Shown here in pieces: positions 34,981 through 46,505 of a stretch of 64,000 bases of DNA. Every line of letters begins with the position of its first letter. Position 1 is the first letter of the stretch. The stretch comes from Epiperipatus broadwayi (taxonomy: Eukaryota; Onychophora; Udeonychophora; Euonychophora; Peripatidae). The stretch spans positions 3,538,001 through 3,602,000 of the forward strand of contig JAQFVV010000031.1 in assembly GCA_028023455.1 (NCBI GenBank), given 5' to 3'. Under the pieces are notes generated by a model. The model was not told where the DNA came from. It made no database searches and saw only the letters and a program-made list of their open reading frames with translations. The translations under genes and the position numbers were made by a program.

Positions 34981-35664
34981 AGAAGATTTATTTACAATTT
35001 CTAGATACTTATTTAATACTATATAAAATCATATAACCTTATAAAATTCATTTGATGTAAACAATGTTATTGAAAGGTGATTAAAAAAATAAATAATTTC
35101 CTAATATTCTCAATAAAAGAGTTAAAATCTTCTTTAATATATGGAATGTGGTAAGCTTTGTTATTTACATATTTTTATGATGACATAATGATTTTTGTTA
35201 AAATAATTTTTATAATTTTAATGCATAATGCTAAGTCCAGGGTTCTAACAATTCAGTTTATTATTTTATATATAATATATGCAGAAAATTAAGACATGGA
35301 GATCAAGATTTTATCTCAATGTTTAGATAAATAAAAATAGAATCAATCCTCAATATATTTGAAAGAGTTTGCTCAACGTGCCAACATAAATGATGTTTTG
35401 AAGAATTACTCTAAAGATTTAAAGTAAGATCCAATATTGATATATACTCCAATTCAATTTTATATATATATAAGTTACTTGTACAAAGCATTCAAAAAGT
35501 TAAGCTATCTTTGAAGGATACAATTGACCAATGGTCATTCATGGTCTCACAAAAAAGATAAATTAGATATATACATATATGAATCCTATGTCTGCTTTTA
35601 TCAATAGGTGAGATGATCATTTTCTTTGAAGATATATCAATCTAAGTTTATAGAATAGTTTTTT

Positions 35665-36082
35665 AAAGATTGTTTCTCTTCTTGTGATCTAATTTTAAGG
35701 AGGGGGGGGGCAATTAAGAGCTTATCAAGTGAATTTTTAGCAATGATAAATAGTCAAAATAAGAGTCATGGATCACATGACCCTATCTCCTAAGCTTATA
35801 AGTTATAAACAATGAGGATTACTCTTGATAAGTTAATTTAATATTGTCAGTGGTTATTTTACTAAAAGAATGCCATTTGTTCTTATAATTATTAACAGGC
35901 TGAATATAAAGATTGTTTCTCTTCTTGTGATCATACTTTTGAGGGGGAAGATGTAATTAAGGGCTTATCAAGTAGACTTTTAGCAATAATACTCGTGATA
36001 CGTTGTTTTGATATTATCAATGGTTATTTTACACAAAGAATACTATTTATTCTTATCTTATAACTATTAGCAGGTTGAATGT
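35665..36082 (+). repeat. Tandem duplication, two diverged units
   Basis: Unit 1 (35665-35907) and unit 2 (35908-36082) both start AAAGATTGTTTCTCTTCTTG and both end near AACAGGCTGAAT / AGCAGGTTGAAT. Unit 2 lacks about 70 bases present in unit 1 (near 35745-35815). A G8-10 run lies at about 35702-35710. No coding potential is seen. Confidence 0.8.
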
Positions 36083-36594
36083 CAAACTTTATAACAGTTC
36101 ACTTGACCTCACAAACTAAACTTCAGACAAATAGGGTTATGTTAATAAAAGTTCTTGGTTTTCCTATTTTAATTTATATAACCTTCAAAAATAAATATAC
36201 ATAGAATAAATAAAGCATATTTTTGAATAATGTACTGCATTTAAAATTTAAAAAATAAAAATTATTTTCAAACAAAATAAACAAAAAATAAATAAATTGT
36301 AACTCCGATTCCAGCATTGTGGTCTGCATTTTTTATAAGATTAACTACTTTAGCAAGTTTAATTATATAAATATTTTTCAAAATAGTTAAGAATTAAATT
36401 AAATCGTTCTAGATAAACAGGTAAATTATTATTAATATATAATATTACTACACACGCACAGATCTTTATATTCAATTTCGAATTTGTCTTTTAATTAGAT
36501 AAAAATTCTATAAAAGCATATTAGCCTAAAAACGATTTACTCGCTGACGAAGAAGCTTCCAAATAAACAAAACAAATTTCGCTTAAAATTATTA

Positions 36595-36870
36595 AATGGG
36601 CCAAGCGCTTTCGAGGTTTGCCCTCATATTCATGGCCGACGAAAGTAATAAATCTTTACGTAGTGTTATTAAATAACAAATATGCAAATATAAATGCAAA
36701 TCAGTTTGACCATTTTTTTGAAATGGAAAAACACGTGTCGCGTCTATTGATAGAATTGTTGTCGCAAACAATAAAGTACGCCTCTTTGATCTTTCTTTTA
36801 CAGTCGTTGGTTTCAGGGCATACAATCGTGGGGTTGCCTGGTTCGAACACATGAAATCCTGCTTCAAATC
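36595..36870 (-). pseudogene. Penelope-like element 3' end (GIY-YIG tail)
   Basis: The minus-strand frame 36870-36701 reads HVFEPGNPTIVCPETND, KRKIKEAYFIVCDNNS, NRRDTCFSISKKWSN and a stop. This matches the end of the 6770-7420 ORF almost residue for residue. It keeps an open frame for its whole length but is truncated at its 5' end inside the GIY-YIG domain. The shared AGCGCTTTCGAGG motif (36604-36616) lies 3' of the stop, as in the other copy. Confidence 0.85.
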
Positions 36871-36879
36871 AAAAGGTTT

Positions 36880-37805
36880 AAATCATTTTCTCAGTTCCTG
36901 CCTATAAACTTCTAATGCACTATGATATTAAAATACCAAAAATTTAAAAAAAGTTAAAATATTACTCAGTAGATGGCAGTAACGTAAGGGATGTACTTTT
37001 TTTTTTAAAGTTTTAATTTAGAAAAATAAACAATTATTGTAGTTGCCGATTCCTCAAACAATGCGCATTCATCTCAAACAAGAATTTATTTCCACATTTT
37101 TTAAAAAATATATATATATATTCAATTCATAAACTATATCTTTATTTAGATTTTTTTTTAAGATTTTATAATTTTTTTATCTTTTCTCAAACCATTATTC
37201 TTATAACATGAACATATTCAACCCACGTTTTTATTTTTGCATTATCGTAAGTACTAACATTGCGAGTTAAGGTACATTTATTACTCTTTATAAATATATA
37301 TTTTTTATGAGAACATTTAAGTCAAGTCGATGAGCATTAGACGAAATGACATCATAGCGAGAGACTCTCATAACTAATTTGCTTAAATGGTTTTCATTTA
37401 ATAGTCACAATGAAATAAAAGTTTACATAAATGGCTGTAGTAGAACTCAGAGATGTTAAAAATTGGTGTGGGTGTATATATATGGAATGAAATTTCCTTA
37501 GCATTAAATCGCTTTCTTTTATATATAAAATAAACTATATTAATTACAAATTATGTACAGGTATTAACATATGAATAGTGGGGATTTTTTTTTTTTTATA
37601 TGACATAATATACACAGCTTATAAATATGTTTTGATTAGTGTCTGAAGGGAAATACAGTAATTCAATTTTAAAGTATACTTTATATCATTTTAAAATAAT
37701 GAACAACTAAAAAAATATTATTTTGCCAAATTTTTGTCATACTATTTCTGCTTATATATTTTAGAGCATTATAAATAAACATTAAACCACTCTTTATTAT
37801 TATTT
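36880..37805. other. AT-rich non-coding sequence
   Basis: No gene recognised. Poly-T and short TA runs only. Confidence 0.4.
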
Positions 37806-37810
37806 TAGAA

Positions 37811-37940
37811 CGTTATATATATATTTTCCATGTGTCATCGCATCGGCCGGGACGCGAACCCACAACCATCTGCAATCAACTACTTGCTTGCATGGCGGCT
37901 GCGATACCTCTCGGCTAACAACGCAAGACAACGTTATATT
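37811..37940 (-). mobile_element. tRNA-derived SINE with target-site duplication
   Basis: On the minus strand: GTTAGCCGAGAGGTATCGC (A-box region), GCAAGCAAGTAGTTGATTGC, B box GGGTTCGCGTCCC, then GGCCGATGCGATGACACATG. The flanking direct repeat AACGTTATAT occurs at 37812-37821 and again at about 37930-37939. It is the same family as 19488-19605, which shares the AAGTAGTTGATTGCAGA segment. Confidence 0.85.
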
Positions 37941-38159
37941 TTTTGTTGTCGAAAATGACAGAACAGGAGAAAGCTACATGGTTCTAATAGTGGCATTGTA
38001 TGGATTAACATTTTTGATATTTTTCTCAAGCAGTTATTTTAGATTAATTATTTGCATGTGGAATACGAAGTGTCTTAAAGATGAGAAATATGGACATGTT
38101 TCAAAAATATGTATCATATCTTCTGGATGACTATTACATAAGATATATGTGGGATCCAG

Positions 38160-39175
38160 ATTTCATTTACAATGGTAACGAGGAATGTTTTTTTGTAGGA
38201 ATTGTAATGAGTAATAAGTTATGTAAAAATTTTAGCCATGATTGATGAACATACATATTTTGGAATCTAATTAAAATTTTGGCAATTGGATGGGATGACC
38301 ATAGATATCTGCCATCTTTAAATGAAACACCAATTAAAAATTTGATGTTATAATTATCCATCAGATCTATATGCGCAATAGCATGATCAGTATTAAAAAA
38401 CACGACTTGCCTATGAAAGTTGAGCAAACAATATTATAGATGGAGGAATGACTTTGAGGATTGGTTTAATTGTAGTTGTAATGTATATCTTAGCTCTGAT
38501 ATAGGTTACAAATGACTAAGGACATATTAGATTAAGACCACCTCTGCAAATAGAGAAACAAGCATTTGTAATTGATAGATTTGATATTGATCCCCAGATA
38601 TACAATTTTATTACAGTCATGATATTTTTAACAATATCCTTAAAAAATGCATCCATTGCCTTAATAAGCTAGTGTACCACCCAGAATAGCATTAACAATA
38701 CAAACTTTTATTACAGGGTAAAGCAATTTTGGGCAGATGGTTTTTTGTATTGAACTTGTTTATGACCAGATGATTTAGACGATGGCTTAATTCTGCTTTG
38801 GATAAGTTAATTGGAATTCTGAAAAAAGATGAGTGTGTACCTGTGAAGAAGGTATATTGCATCCTGTAACTATATGCATTATGGATGACTTACTAATTTG
38901 TATTGTAGATCCTATTAAGGTTTAAAATTTGTTTGGAACATGAAGAATGAGAGGAATATTTTGTAGGTCTCTAAAGACTATCAGGACATCATCAACAAAA
39001 GATATCACTTTAATAGTAGTACCCAGATGAGGAAGAAAAATACCTTCTGTGTACTGCTCAATTTCTTTGATCATGGGTTCTATATATATATTGCAAATAA
39101 TAGTTAGTAAAGCAAGTGCTGAGCCTTGTGGAATACCTCGATTTCATTTAAAACATGATACAAAATACAGCTTTA
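38160..39175 (-). pseudogene. Reverse transcriptase relic
   Basis: The minus strand from about 39155 reads RGIPQGSALALLT, then IEPMIKEIEQYTEG, then VISFVDDVLIVF. RGIPQGS and F-V-DD are the hallmark RT blocks of non-LTR retrotransposons. Downstream (lower coordinates) the reading continues with stops and frame changes, including an open stretch 38427-38167 with no motif I can name. Clade not determined. It is not the same family as the RTE copies. Confidence 0.7.
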
Positions 39176-39913
39176 AGCAAAAAAAAATATTTCAAATTAC
39201 AAACACCATTATAGAAATAATGTTAAATGATATACTTAATAAAAGATATTTGTAGTCTTGATACAAATAATGGGTCTTACTGACAAATTAGTCATACATG
39301 CATTGAAACCTGCATTTTACTACTGAACTTGATTAAGTTGTTAATGATATTATTTTTTTATTATTATTTTAAAAAAATGGAACTACACCCCTCCCCAAAA
39401 AAAACAATAGTTTTATATCAATACTATTTTTTATTTAAATTTTATAATTATGTGTTAATTATTATTAAATGACATTCTAAGAATTATGTATGTAAAATGA
39501 ATATCACCTGTCTAATTGATCATTCTATTCCATGACATGCCGAATCTTCTTAAACATTATACAATATTTTCCAATGAATTAGATAATCATATGATATGAG
39601 ATCATTTTAGCTTTATCACTTATGTTTCTCATGAAAATCAGCTCTAATCTGATCAATTAATAATTAGGTCATTTTTATTTTATTTTTGGTTGATCGTACA
39701 CCATTACTTTTTTCATTTTTCATTTTCTACTGTCCAATTCCTATGTATGTAGTAGCCTGGCAGTCACAGGAAAAATTATACTTTGAACTAGTCTAATCTC
39801 TACTTTTAAAGATGTGTTCCACTATCTAAAAAACTGTCTGGACTTGAATTTTTTATTAAGGTATTAAAATTACAAAGAAATTTTTAATGTTACCATAATT
39901 ATTATTAAAATAG

Positions 39914-40330
39914 GCAAAACTCTTTCCATACAGTAGTGCTACTCAAAGCAAGATAGAGTAATCAATGGATGCCAGAAAGCTTGTGCATAAAATCCCTATC
40001 TAGTGCCTACTCGTCCAATATCCCAAAACTAGTTTCTGGCTTATGGCCTTCATCAGTGAAAGCACTGCAACTAGATCTTAGGATCCAATGCAACCCTCCA
40101 GCAGTCACCTTTTATCTCTATATAACTACGAAACTAAGAGAATAAAATTGAAAACACACAAATATTTTCAATCTAAGCTCAGTAGCTTATATAGTCATAT
40201 GGGTCTGAACTCAGTTCAGCACCCATACATTTTGGTGTCTTTAGTTCTTTTACAACCATAGCCACCATCTTCCTATAAGGCAGGATTGGTATTAAACCTT
40301 AAAACATCACATGATAAAGCATGAGAGATA
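39914..40330 (-). mobile_element. Half copy of the 1-kb foldback family
   Basis: Matches the left arm of 32736-33745 from its terminus (AGGCAAAACTCTTTCC) through TAGTGCCTACTC, the hammerhead block, AGATCTTAGGATC, and CCATCTTCCTATAAGGCAGG to AACATCACATGAT. The second arm is absent. Confidence 0.8.
40020..40062 (-). ncRNA. Hammerhead ribozyme-like, family B, core intact
   Basis: On the minus strand CTGATGA (40056-050) and GAAA (40036-033) are intact, with a GGC/GCC stem II around CATAA, then CTAGTT with a GUU triplet. Stem I (CTTTCA with TTTGGG) has a mismatch and G-U pairs. A plausible but weakened ribozyme. Confidence 0.65.
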
Positions 40331-40439
40331 GTGATCATATAATAATTATTATATTCATCAACATTATTATCATTATTATAATGAAATGTATGTTAGATGC
40401 TCAGGACAGCTCGAGAACTCACATAACTAATAGTGATTA

Positions 40440-40485
40440 AAACAGGCAAAACTCTCCATACAGTAGTGGCATCTAGTGCAAGCAT
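40440..40485 (+). mobile_element. Solo terminus of the foldback family
   Basis: AGGCAAAACTCTCCATACAG and TAGTGGCATCTAGTGCAAGC match the terminal 45 bases of the 1-kb foldback element, with nothing else of it alongside. Confidence 0.75.
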
Positions 40486-41089
40486 GTGATAACTAATTGT
40501 GCACAATGAATTCATTCAGTTAATCAACCTGTTAGCTAAGAATTATTTAAGAATATTTAAATTAGAATTTTCCACAACTCTATTATTCTATTTACTTGCT
40601 TAGGACTGATGAGCAGCATAAGATGCACAGTGTCTTTGATTAATACAAATCTGAATGAAATGAAAAAAATATTGAACATGCTTAATAATTGATGTTAATA
40701 AATTTCCCTGTATGTATAGAGAAGCAATGTACATCCTGTTTAACATTCACCTGATTGCGTTAATGCTTATATAAGGGACTATATGTAAAAATAAAGATGA
40801 AAACTATGCAAAGAATGGAGATAAGCTAATGGAGTCAAACAGGATTTGGTTTGGTATTAATCATTCTTCTATCAAGTAATCAAAGGTGGTTTAAATAATT
40901 TATAATTGAGGTGGCTAAATGTATAATTAGTAAATGAGTTTTTTTAATTAAATAGCTAACCAGACAAAGTGATTTAGTTATTTCTTTTTTATGTCTAAAT
41001 AAGTCCACCATAATGCACTAATCAATGCCTAGGAATTCCTAATTAAGAAGGGCAAACAAAAAATTAAAATATATATATAAGGTGAATGG

Positions 41090-41400
41090 GTGTTTTATTT
41101 TTTATATTAACTTCAATTTCAAATATCAATTAAATTATAAATTTTTACATTTTTATTTACCATTGTCAAACTCACTCCACTCGCAACTTTGACACATTCA
41201 TCTCAGATAAATACAATAATGATTATTACTAATCATTTTCTAAACTAGAGATATATATGAAAGATAGTGACCTGGGCCAACTGATGAGTGCTGGTTCAGT
41301 ACGAAATGCATCTTGGGATTATTTGTCTTATTGTATCTTTATTTATATGAATTTAAAAAGAATGGGAAGTATGGGGGTTGTTTAATATATCTTTAAATTA
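41090..41400. mobile_element. Family A repeat with inverted leading part
   Basis: The region about 41155-41200 is the reverse complement of the leading part of the 21475 copy. From about 41245 to 41370 the sequence is in the same orientation as that copy, including the ribozyme and the tail TATGAATTTAAAAAGAATGG. It is another rearranged, partly foldback copy. Confidence 0.65.
41269..41320 (+). ncRNA. Hammerhead ribozyme-like, family A, core intact
   Basis: CTGATGA (41281-287), a 6-bp stem II GTGCTG/CAGTAC with one G-U pair, GAAA (41303-306), a 2-bp stem III and an AUC triplet (41310-312) match the 21582 copy. The inner stem I CCAA/TTGG is kept. The outer stem I (GACC with GGTC) has been lost on the 3' side. 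Confidence 0.75.
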
Positions 41401-42271
41401 TAAATGTGTTTTTTACATTTATATTTCTTTTTTAAACAATTCAAAAGCAGAGTAGCATCATGTGATGATAGAACTAATATCTTCCTTTAGTACATGTCCA
41501 TAAAATGGCACTTTACATTCAAAAATGATTGAAAGAAAGTATATAATTTAATGGATAATGTTATATACAGTATATATGTTGAATATTTCATTAAAAAAAT
41601 AACGTTTGCACATTAATCCAAATATTTCATATGATTCATGTACATATATATTTTATAATTTAAGTACATAAGATGATTCTTGATTAATATATAGACACAC
41701 ATACAGATGGTGTACTGCCATTCAAAATATGACTATTTATTTAATCTTAAATACATTGGGGAGTAAAAAGGTAAAGTGTGCCCTTGCTTGGTATTCATTA
41801 TAAATAATAGCATCTTTTATTTTAAATTTAGCAAAATATAGATTTATATCACTGTCTTCTGGATTTTAATATTTTGTAATTAACTATATATAAATCTATG
41901 TTCCTTTACGCTTATAATATTATTGCATTTAAATAAAATATTTGTTTTAAAATATAAGAAAGTGTTGTGTGTGGTTTTATTTTGATTGGGGTATGGCAAA
42001 GTGGCATTAATCTAAAAGCATTATGTATTTTAATAGCAATTGTGTGTCTAAAATAAATAAAAATAAAATATGACCAATAAAATGTTCCTTTTATTTTATA
42101 TACTGTAATACAATGATGTGTTATGGTGACTGCAATAGTCTGAAAACCGTTAAACGTGATACTTAAATCTGAAGATTTCAGCTAGAAGAGAAAATTTATC
42201 TAAAAAAAATTCAAATTTTAATTAGCCATCTCATACTTAACCCAAATATTCATTCTATAATAATTTATAAA

Positions 42272-42405
42272 TAACTATTTTTTTTTTCTTTCATGTGTCA
42301 AAGCATCGGCCGGGAAGCGAACCCGCAAACCCGGAACAACTGCTTGTAAGGCAGCTGTGCTGACCACTCGGCCACCAACGCTTGACTATAAATACTATTT
42401 GAGCT
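42272..42405 (-). mobile_element. tRNA-derived SINE with target-site duplication
   Basis: On the minus strand: GGTGGCCGAGTGGTCAGC (A-box region, much like Leu/Ser tRNA), CAGCTGCCTTACAAGCAG, B box GGGTTCGCTTCCC, GGCCGATGCTTTGACACATG, then a T/A-rich end. A near-identical direct repeat, ATAAATAACTATTT and ATAAATACTATTT, flanks it (about 42267-42280 and 42389-42401). It is the best-preserved tRNA-like head in the window. Confidence 0.88.
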
Positions 42406-42999
42406 GGAATAAAGTAGATCCTAGATCAATATATGTTCAGTCATATAAGTATCAAAATATAAAATACAATCTTCAGTTGTGATTGAAGAGATCGTACATT
42501 TGAGACCTTTATAAATGAATACTGAGTGGATAAAACATAACAGTTTTGATTGAAAAAAGACAATAAAAACATGATTATGAGTCACTTTTTATATGATTAC
42601 AACATCTTTGATAAAAGAATAAAGATTGAAGAAAAAATAAAAAGATTTCATTATACATATTCACACCAGAAAAATATATTGATCTTAAGCTAAAAAATTA
42701 TATTTCCTTAAACAGACTGTATACAAATAAAATCATTAAGATATTTTTTCTAGATATTGCTTCCTCCATATCAGAATGGTCAATGTTTTTTTTTTGTTTT
42801 GTTTTCTTGAGATGATTACATAAAATATTACTTTGGCATATATATTCAAGTATTTTTATTTTTGTTTCAATGACAAATTTCTGCAGTCCATATCATTTAT
42901 AATATGAATATTGCTGTTATTTTCATTTTACTAGAGCCATCTATTGTACATGTGAATAAACACTTAACACCAAATAGTAAAGGGCTATAACAGGTCCCA

Positions 43000-43040
43000 T
43001 CTTAAAATAGTTTCTGACTTCTGCCTTTGTCAATGAAGAC
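43000..43040 (-). ncRNA. Hammerhead-like, family B, decayed
   Basis: On the minus strand CTTCA, TTGACAA (for CTGANGA), GAAA and CTATTT. Two core positions and the GUC triplet are changed. It is predicted inactive. Confidence 0.45.
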
Positions 43041-43135
43041 TAAAACTCAAATCTTGGAATTAAATTCATTTAGCAGCTATTTTTTACATTTAGCTGATAT
43101 TTTGAAATTTAAAAAAAAAGACCCTGAATTTTAAA

Positions 43136-43174
43136 CTAAGTTGATGAACACAGAAATTAGAAATCAGTCTGGAG
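43136..43174 (+). ncRNA. Hammerhead-like, family B, decayed
   Basis: TTGATGA (43141-147), GAAA (43160-163), TCAGTC with a GUC triplet, then TGGAG. C3 is lost and stem II is not evident. It is predicted inactive. Confidence 0.5.
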
Positions 43175-43244
43175 ATGAAGATTTTACAGCACTATATTAT
43201 CTTCTATTAACTGATTTCTCAAGCTTACTACTCATTATTTGAAA

Positions 43245-43330
43245 GACCTAACGATGCAATAGTTAGTACACTTGATTTCAATGTCTACAATCTGGAATTG
43301 AATCAAGTTGGAACATTAAAAGTTGAATAT
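43245..43330 (+). mobile_element. Degenerate tRNA-derived SINE
   Basis: GATGCAATAGTTAGTACACT and GGAATTGAATCAAG stand at A-box and B-box spacing, with TACAATC between them as in the 23685 copy. A degraded copy; tentative. Confidence 0.45.
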
Positions 43331-43334
43331 TTCT

Positions 43335-44650
43335 ATGAAAACCTAAAATGTCTTTCTAGATAGTCATCACAAAGCATGGCATTTATTAGTAAATGATCAT
43401 ATAACCATTCTTAGCTAAAGATGTGGTTTGAGATTAATCTGATTTAGATAATACTTCAAAGAAGAGTAAATCATGTGCTTAGAATCTGTGTAATATAATA
43501 CCTAGAACACACACTGAAGAATGAATCACATTATTGTACTATTTGTTTATTGTTGTTGTCGCTTTTTACAGTTAATGCATCAATATTCATCTAATAAACC
43601 CAGATCAATCTTTATCCTCTAGCTATTCATAAGAAAATACTTATTCACTATTCAATTTAATAGCTAAACAGGCAGTAGGATAAACCAGCACTGATCAAAA
43701 AAAAAAAAACATAAAACAATATGATAAACTATTAATCATCTTTATCTTTCTTTTTTTTTTTTCAATATATCTTTTTACTTGCTGTCTGAAAGCACATACA
43801 AAGACTGTATGAAAAATAATTTCAGTTTATTTAATATTTTTTTGGTTTAAATTTATAAACTCAGTATTTTTTATAAAGATTATTTTGAATATTAAGATTT
43901 CAAAGAGTTACACATCATTCAGTTTACATATGTCATATCTTCAAACTTAACTTTAGGGACCAAAAATTCTAATTGAATTCTTATGTACAGTATATATATA
44001 TATGCCTGTGTGTAATATTAATAACTGCCTAAAGACATTTGTAATAAAAGAATTATGAATTTTAGCACTCTCATGATGATCAAAACTTTAATATTATTAA
44101 ATGCTATCTAACAAATTTTTAAAAAATAGATTGATTTCTATTATACCTATCTTTAAAAATTAGACAATTTCCGTAGATTGTAAAAATAATAAACAATAAA
44201 AATATAACAAAAATTTCCAGATATATATCGATATCAACTACAGCTGTGATGCAATTGGGCAAAATCTAAAACTGACAATTGCAAACTAAAATTATGCACG
44301 ACTTTTGATTTAAAGGTGATCAGATGAAAATATAATGATTTCAGTTTCAGTTGGCATTTTTAATTGCTTGTTGCCTAATTACAGTATAGCTGAAGTTTAT
44401 TTAAATAAATACATAGAAATTTCCATTATGCTTTTAATATTTATGTACACACATACACACACACAAATCACCTGCAACATTAAAACATTTCAGAAATACT
44501 AACTTGTGTAAAACATTTTGCTGGAATGTTTTAACACTGCAGATAATTTGTGTATTTATAATTTGGATTTCATCTAGTATTTGTAACTGTTTCTCTTTAC
44601 ATATATGATATTCAAATACATGTATATTGTCTACACTAAACTTCGTGTAA
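43335..44650. other. AT-rich non-coding sequence
   Basis: Contains a (CA)n run near 44450-44464 and poly-A/T tracts. No supported gene. Confidence 0.4.
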
Positions 44651-44750
44651 TTAAAAGGGACTTGAACTCAGACTTGAAAACTCCCCACAGGTATCCAATC
44701 AATCTTATATAACTGATACACTTGAGCACACACATGTGGAAAAGATAAAT

Positions 44751-44805
44751 GATCTCCAATATATGTATTTTGTGCTGAACCGGTATTCATCAGTTGGACC
44801 AGATT
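44751..44805 (-). ncRNA. Hammerhead-like, family A, G12 mutated
   Basis: On the minus strand CTGATGA (44793-787) is intact with CCAA beside it and TTGG on the 3' side, but GAAA has become AAAA. This is a CG-to-CA type change that removes the invariant G12, so it is predicted inactive. Confidence 0.65.
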
Positions 44806-45084
44806 ACCATCTCCCACACATATATACAACCACTGATCAGTTTATATTAAGATAGAAAATCTTCAAACTTTAATAGACAAGCTTTAATCTTCTCCACTCT
44901 CCATGGGTATAATAATATTATTGGCATCATCAAGAGCTTTGAGCATTTCATTCTTGGATTTTTAATGATATGGATGGATGAAGAGTTGAAGAGCGGAGAA
45001 GATTGAAGCTTGTCCATTAAAGTTTGAAGGTTTACTATCTTAATATAAACTGAGCAATGATTGTATATATGTGTGGTAGATGGT

Positions 45085-45139
45085 GATCTGAACCAACTAA
45101 TGAATAATGGTTCAGCATGAAATACATATATTGGAGATC
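45085..45139 (+). ncRNA. Hammerhead-like, family A, G5 mutated
   Basis: Stem I is complete: GATC (45085-088) with GATC (136-139), and CCAA (093-096) with TTGG (131-134). GAAA (119-122) is intact, but CTGATGA reads CTAATGA (097-103), losing the invariant G5. It is predicted inactive. Confidence 0.68.
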
Positions 45140-45374
45140 ATTCATCTTTTTCACATGTGTGTGATCATGTGTATCCGTTGTATAAGATTGATTGGATACC
45201 TGTGGGAAGTTTAAAAGTCTGAATTCAAGTCCTTTGTATATATATATATTTAATGTTTTCACAGTTGTATAATGTAGATAAAATATTATTTTTGGATTGT
45301 AATGCAAAATAATACAAGGTTTATTCCCAAAAATAATATTTTATATATATACTAGTTGTTCCATTGTTCCTATA

Positions 45375-45500
45375 GGTTAGCAAAATTTTTATAACAATTA
45401 AGTACCATAAAGCAAAAATTCAAAAAAAAAAAGGGGGGGTGGAATCATACAAGACTCATCAAGATTGGTGCAATATATTAAGTAGCAGCACACATTCAAA
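45375..45500 (+). repeat. Direct-repeat partner of 47060-47215
   Basis: AATTAAGTACCATAAAGCA, then a poly-A/poly-G run, then AAGACTCATCAAGATTGGTG and a GTAGCAGCACACATTCA part. Related sequence recurs in the same order at 47060-47215. The two copies flank the inverted repeat at 45655-46505. Confidence 0.65.
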
Positions 45501-45654
45501 TGTATATATATATAATAGATAATGGATAAATGATAAAGACTTAATAGTCGTGAATTCTTTGTTTTCGAGATCTAGTATTTATTCTAGTTTTTGACTACAA
45601 ATCTTGTAATATAATTGATAATTATAATATATTTAAGTATTATTATTATATAAA

Positions 45655-46505
45655 ACTGCATCAGATCCTAATCATTTGCAGGGGAATATTACATATAAAT
45701 AAAAACTGTAGAAACAACATTAGATTATTGAATTTGATCAACCTTTAGGAATTCATTTTAATATATATTAATGTTTTGAATATTTGAAAAATAAAAGATT
45801 ATTCAATATTAAAATCTTTAAAAGTTGCTTAGTATACTTTCAATTGCTAAGGTTGGAATCTTAGCACCCTTAATCTGCAGGCTGCATTGTGAGATTTCAA
45901 CAAGGTAAATATTATGCAAGTGATTAATTTAAATAGCCCACTTTTTGGACAATGGAATACTCATATTGTGCAAACATTGCTACTGGAGTTGCACAACATA
46001 AATAAATACCTATATAAATGAGCAATGAATAACTCTGAACATAAGTCAATTTTTCTTAAGCATGAACAGTGATACAGCCACATTTTTGACCCACTAAAGG
46101 TAAACATTGTATGTCATGAACATGGCAATAGAAAATGCAAAATAAAGGAGGTGTGGTTCATCAACCCTCACACTATCAACAAAAAAAAAATAGCATTCCA
46201 TTGTCCAAAAAATGGAACATTTAAATTAGTCATTTACATAATATCCATCTTATTTAAATCTTACAATGGACTCTACAGATTATAAAGGCTATGATTCCAA
46301 CCTTAGCAGTTGAAAGTATACTCAGAAAATTTTAAAGATTTTAATATTGAATAATCTTTTATTTTTCAAATGTTCAAAACATTGATATATATGCATTAAA
46401 ATGAAATCTTAAATGTTGATCACATTCTATAATCTAATGCTGTTTCCACAGCTTTTATTTTTACTTAATATTTCCCTGCAAATGATGAGGATTCAATGCA
46501 TTTTT
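45655..46505. repeat. Large inverted repeat (about 310-bp arms)
   Basis: Left arm 45655-45960, right arm about 46193-46505. Matching stretches include TTTGCAGGGGAATATTA / AATATTTCCCTGCAAA, AATAAAAGATTATTCAATAT / ATATTGAATAATCTTTTATT, and GCTAAGGTTGGAATC / GATTCCAACCTTAGC. A third partial copy (TTTCCCTGCAAATGATTATA) is at 46750-46880. No ribozyme motif or coding frame was found in it, so it is a different family from A and B. Confidence 0.8.

Larger units (their letters stand above)
42950..43230. mobile_element. Degraded family B palindrome
   Basis: Two hammerhead-like blocks in opposite orientation (43000-43040 minus, 43136-43174 plus) lie either side of a centre near 43085. The flanking arms are recognisably complementary but heavily diverged. 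It is the oldest-looking of the paired copies. Confidence 0.55.
44656..45237. mobile_element. Family A palindrome
   Basis: The left arm (44656-44905, minus) and right arm (44988-45237, plus) are about 250 bp each with an 82-base spacer. The outer ends pair as GGGACTTGAACTCAGACTT and AAGTCTGAATTCAAGTCC. The inner ends pair as TTAATAGACAAGC and GCTTGTCCATTAA. Both arms hold a hammerhead block. The single copy at 12395-12645 matches one arm, so the unit length of family A is about 250 bp. Confidence 0.85.

Noticed and set aside
36618-36854. 78-residue plus-strand ORF
   Set aside because: Antisense of the PLE GIY-YIG tail on the minus strand.
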